Shown here: positions 63,143-64,000 of the stretch, piece after piece
How the letters are laid out: each line of letters opens with the position of its first letter
How positions within the stretch are numbered: the stretch's first letter is position 1
Source of the DNA: Taxillus chinensis
Taxonomy: Eukaryota > Streptophyta > Magnoliopsida > Santalales > Loranthaceae
Assembly: GCA_023512835.1 (NCBI GenBank)
Contig: CM042088.1
Location: 53,627,579-53,691,578, forward strand
Reading direction: 5' to 3'
DNA: 64,000 nucleotides
The notes under the pieces: generated by a model
Databases searched by the model: none
The model's input: the letters and a program-made list of their open reading frames with translations, nothing else
What the model was told of the DNA's origin: nothing
Position numbers and translations under genes: made by a program

Positions 63143-64000
63143 CTAGAGAGGAGTATAATGGATCCATCTACCGAACATGAAATAACAATCCCTACGTTTA
63201 TACTCCGGAGCTGTATGGCCTGCGCCCTGCATCAAACCATTCATTAATGCACACACTTTTTATGTATGTTTGATTAAAGTATTTTAAATTTTAATTTTCT
63301 GTATCGAAAATAACAATAATCACTTTTTTAAAATAAAAACAATAAAATCTTATCCAAACATGTTCAAAAATTAAATAAATAAACATCTTATCCAATTTTG
63401 TCCAACATTCAAAATAAATAAATAACATAAAATAAACCAGCTATACCTTTATTGTTGCATACGTCAAATAATAGTTCCCGCTTGAGGAATTGTAAGTCCG
63501 TGTGTACCTATGTTGATCAGGGGAGTATAGAGTGTCATTAGATGATTTCGGATAATAATAATAATAATAATAATAATAATTATTATTATTATTATTATTA
63601 TTTAAGTGTTTCAATAATGATTTTTTTTTATACATACCCGCTAATTTGACCATCCACAAACCATGGTCGCCATTCACTGGAGACGTTCAATTTGAGGTCC
63701 TTCAACCAGTTAACGGTACCCACAAACGGAACTACCATATCACGATCACCGCTGTTCATACATGCCGGATGGCAACGACAAATACGGCCGGAGATTTCAT
63801 CATTCGTGTTCATCAAATTCTTATAATTGCATAATAATAATAATTAATAATGAAAGGTCAAGAAATTAAAGCAACTAGATAAATAATTACCACTCCACGA
63901 GAGCAATCAAGTCCTTTGTGCTCAGATATCGATGAACATCGACAACACTGAGGATGTCTTTTGTGTAGTCTATAGCCAGGTTACACCTCTGCCAGTCTGT
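63143..64000 (-). CDS. Serine carboxypeptidase-like protein, 3' part (partial)
   Basis: Last four exons of an SCPL gene, cut by the window edge: 63891->64000, 63638-63751, 63447-63507 and 63143-63226, with GT-AG introns and matching phases. SCPL proteins are secreted or vacuolar alpha/beta hydrolases with a Ser-Asp-His triad. Visible here are WQRCN and YTKDILSVVDVHRYL, then the catalytic Asp loop GDRDMVVPFVGTVNWLKDL and WRPWFVDGQISGYTRTY. The catalytic His motif follows as GAGHTAPEYK, and the end is RWIHYTPL. The -PL C-terminus and sequence fit clade I, which includes acyltransferases of specialised metabolism as well as peptidases. Unusual points: the usual YSGDHDM reads ECGDRDM across the exon junction. 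The catalytic Ser exon is outside the window, so activity cannot be judged. Confidence 0.9.
63553..63603. repeat. (ATA)n/(TAT)n perfect inverted microsatellite in an SCPL intron
   Basis: A run of ATA triplets switches to TAT triplets, so the ~50 bp can fold on itself as a hairpin. It lies in the intron between the exons ending at 63638 and starting at 63507. Confidence 0.85.

Overview
This window is nuclear DNA from a flowering plant. Genes are intron-rich with GT-AG introns, a plant-type alpha-tubulin is present, intergenic DNA is very AT-rich, and nested LTR retrotransposons, TRIM, hAT and PIF/Harbinger-like elements are abundant. I cannot resolve species or order from the sequence alone.

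Layout. 0-13 kb is gene-free and holds non-autonomous DNA transposons: a 2.1 kb hAT with a perfect 8-bp target duplication, two small hAT MITEs, and two elements flanked by TTA/TAA with GC-rich cores. 13.7-16.2 kb (minus) is a complete four-exon alpha-tubulin gene whose 3' end carries a 110-bp tandem duplication. 17.3-26.5 kb is a nested transposon cluster: a Harbinger-like element, an 889-bp solo LTR with TSD, an Athila/Tat-like LTR with tRNA-Asp-type PBS and a gag remnant, then a decayed Ty3/gypsy polymerase. The RT of the last is interrupted by a tandem array of a TRIM-like element (four ~412-bp LTRs, three ~394-bp internal domains).

26.6-43.1 kb is a local segmental duplication. Each copy has a short repeat, a shared unidentified coding-like stretch, and a SKIP22-like F-box gene (minus). 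Copy B is expanded by about 6 kb of insertion, a decayed DUF659 hAT transposase gene itself split by a 2,357-bp LTR-like insert with TSD. Copy A is degraded at both ends of its F-box gene and also has a fragment of a second F-box gene (VFB/SKIP2-like).

43.9-48.8 kb (plus) holds two housekeeping genes: an EVE-domain (Thy28-like) gene with two single-base frameshifts in G runs, and an intact six-exon PSF1 gene of the GINS replicative helicase complex. 49-61 kb is again gene-poor, with minisatellites and three more TTA/TAA-flanked elements. 61.2 kb (plus) is a small conserved-looking 65-aa protein gene. 63.1 kb to the window edge (minus) is the 3' part of a serine carboxypeptidase-like gene.

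The genes do not form a functional cluster. The most unusual structure is the TRIM tandem array. The most useful things to check are the frameshifts in the EVE gene and the divergent fate of the duplicated F-box genes.
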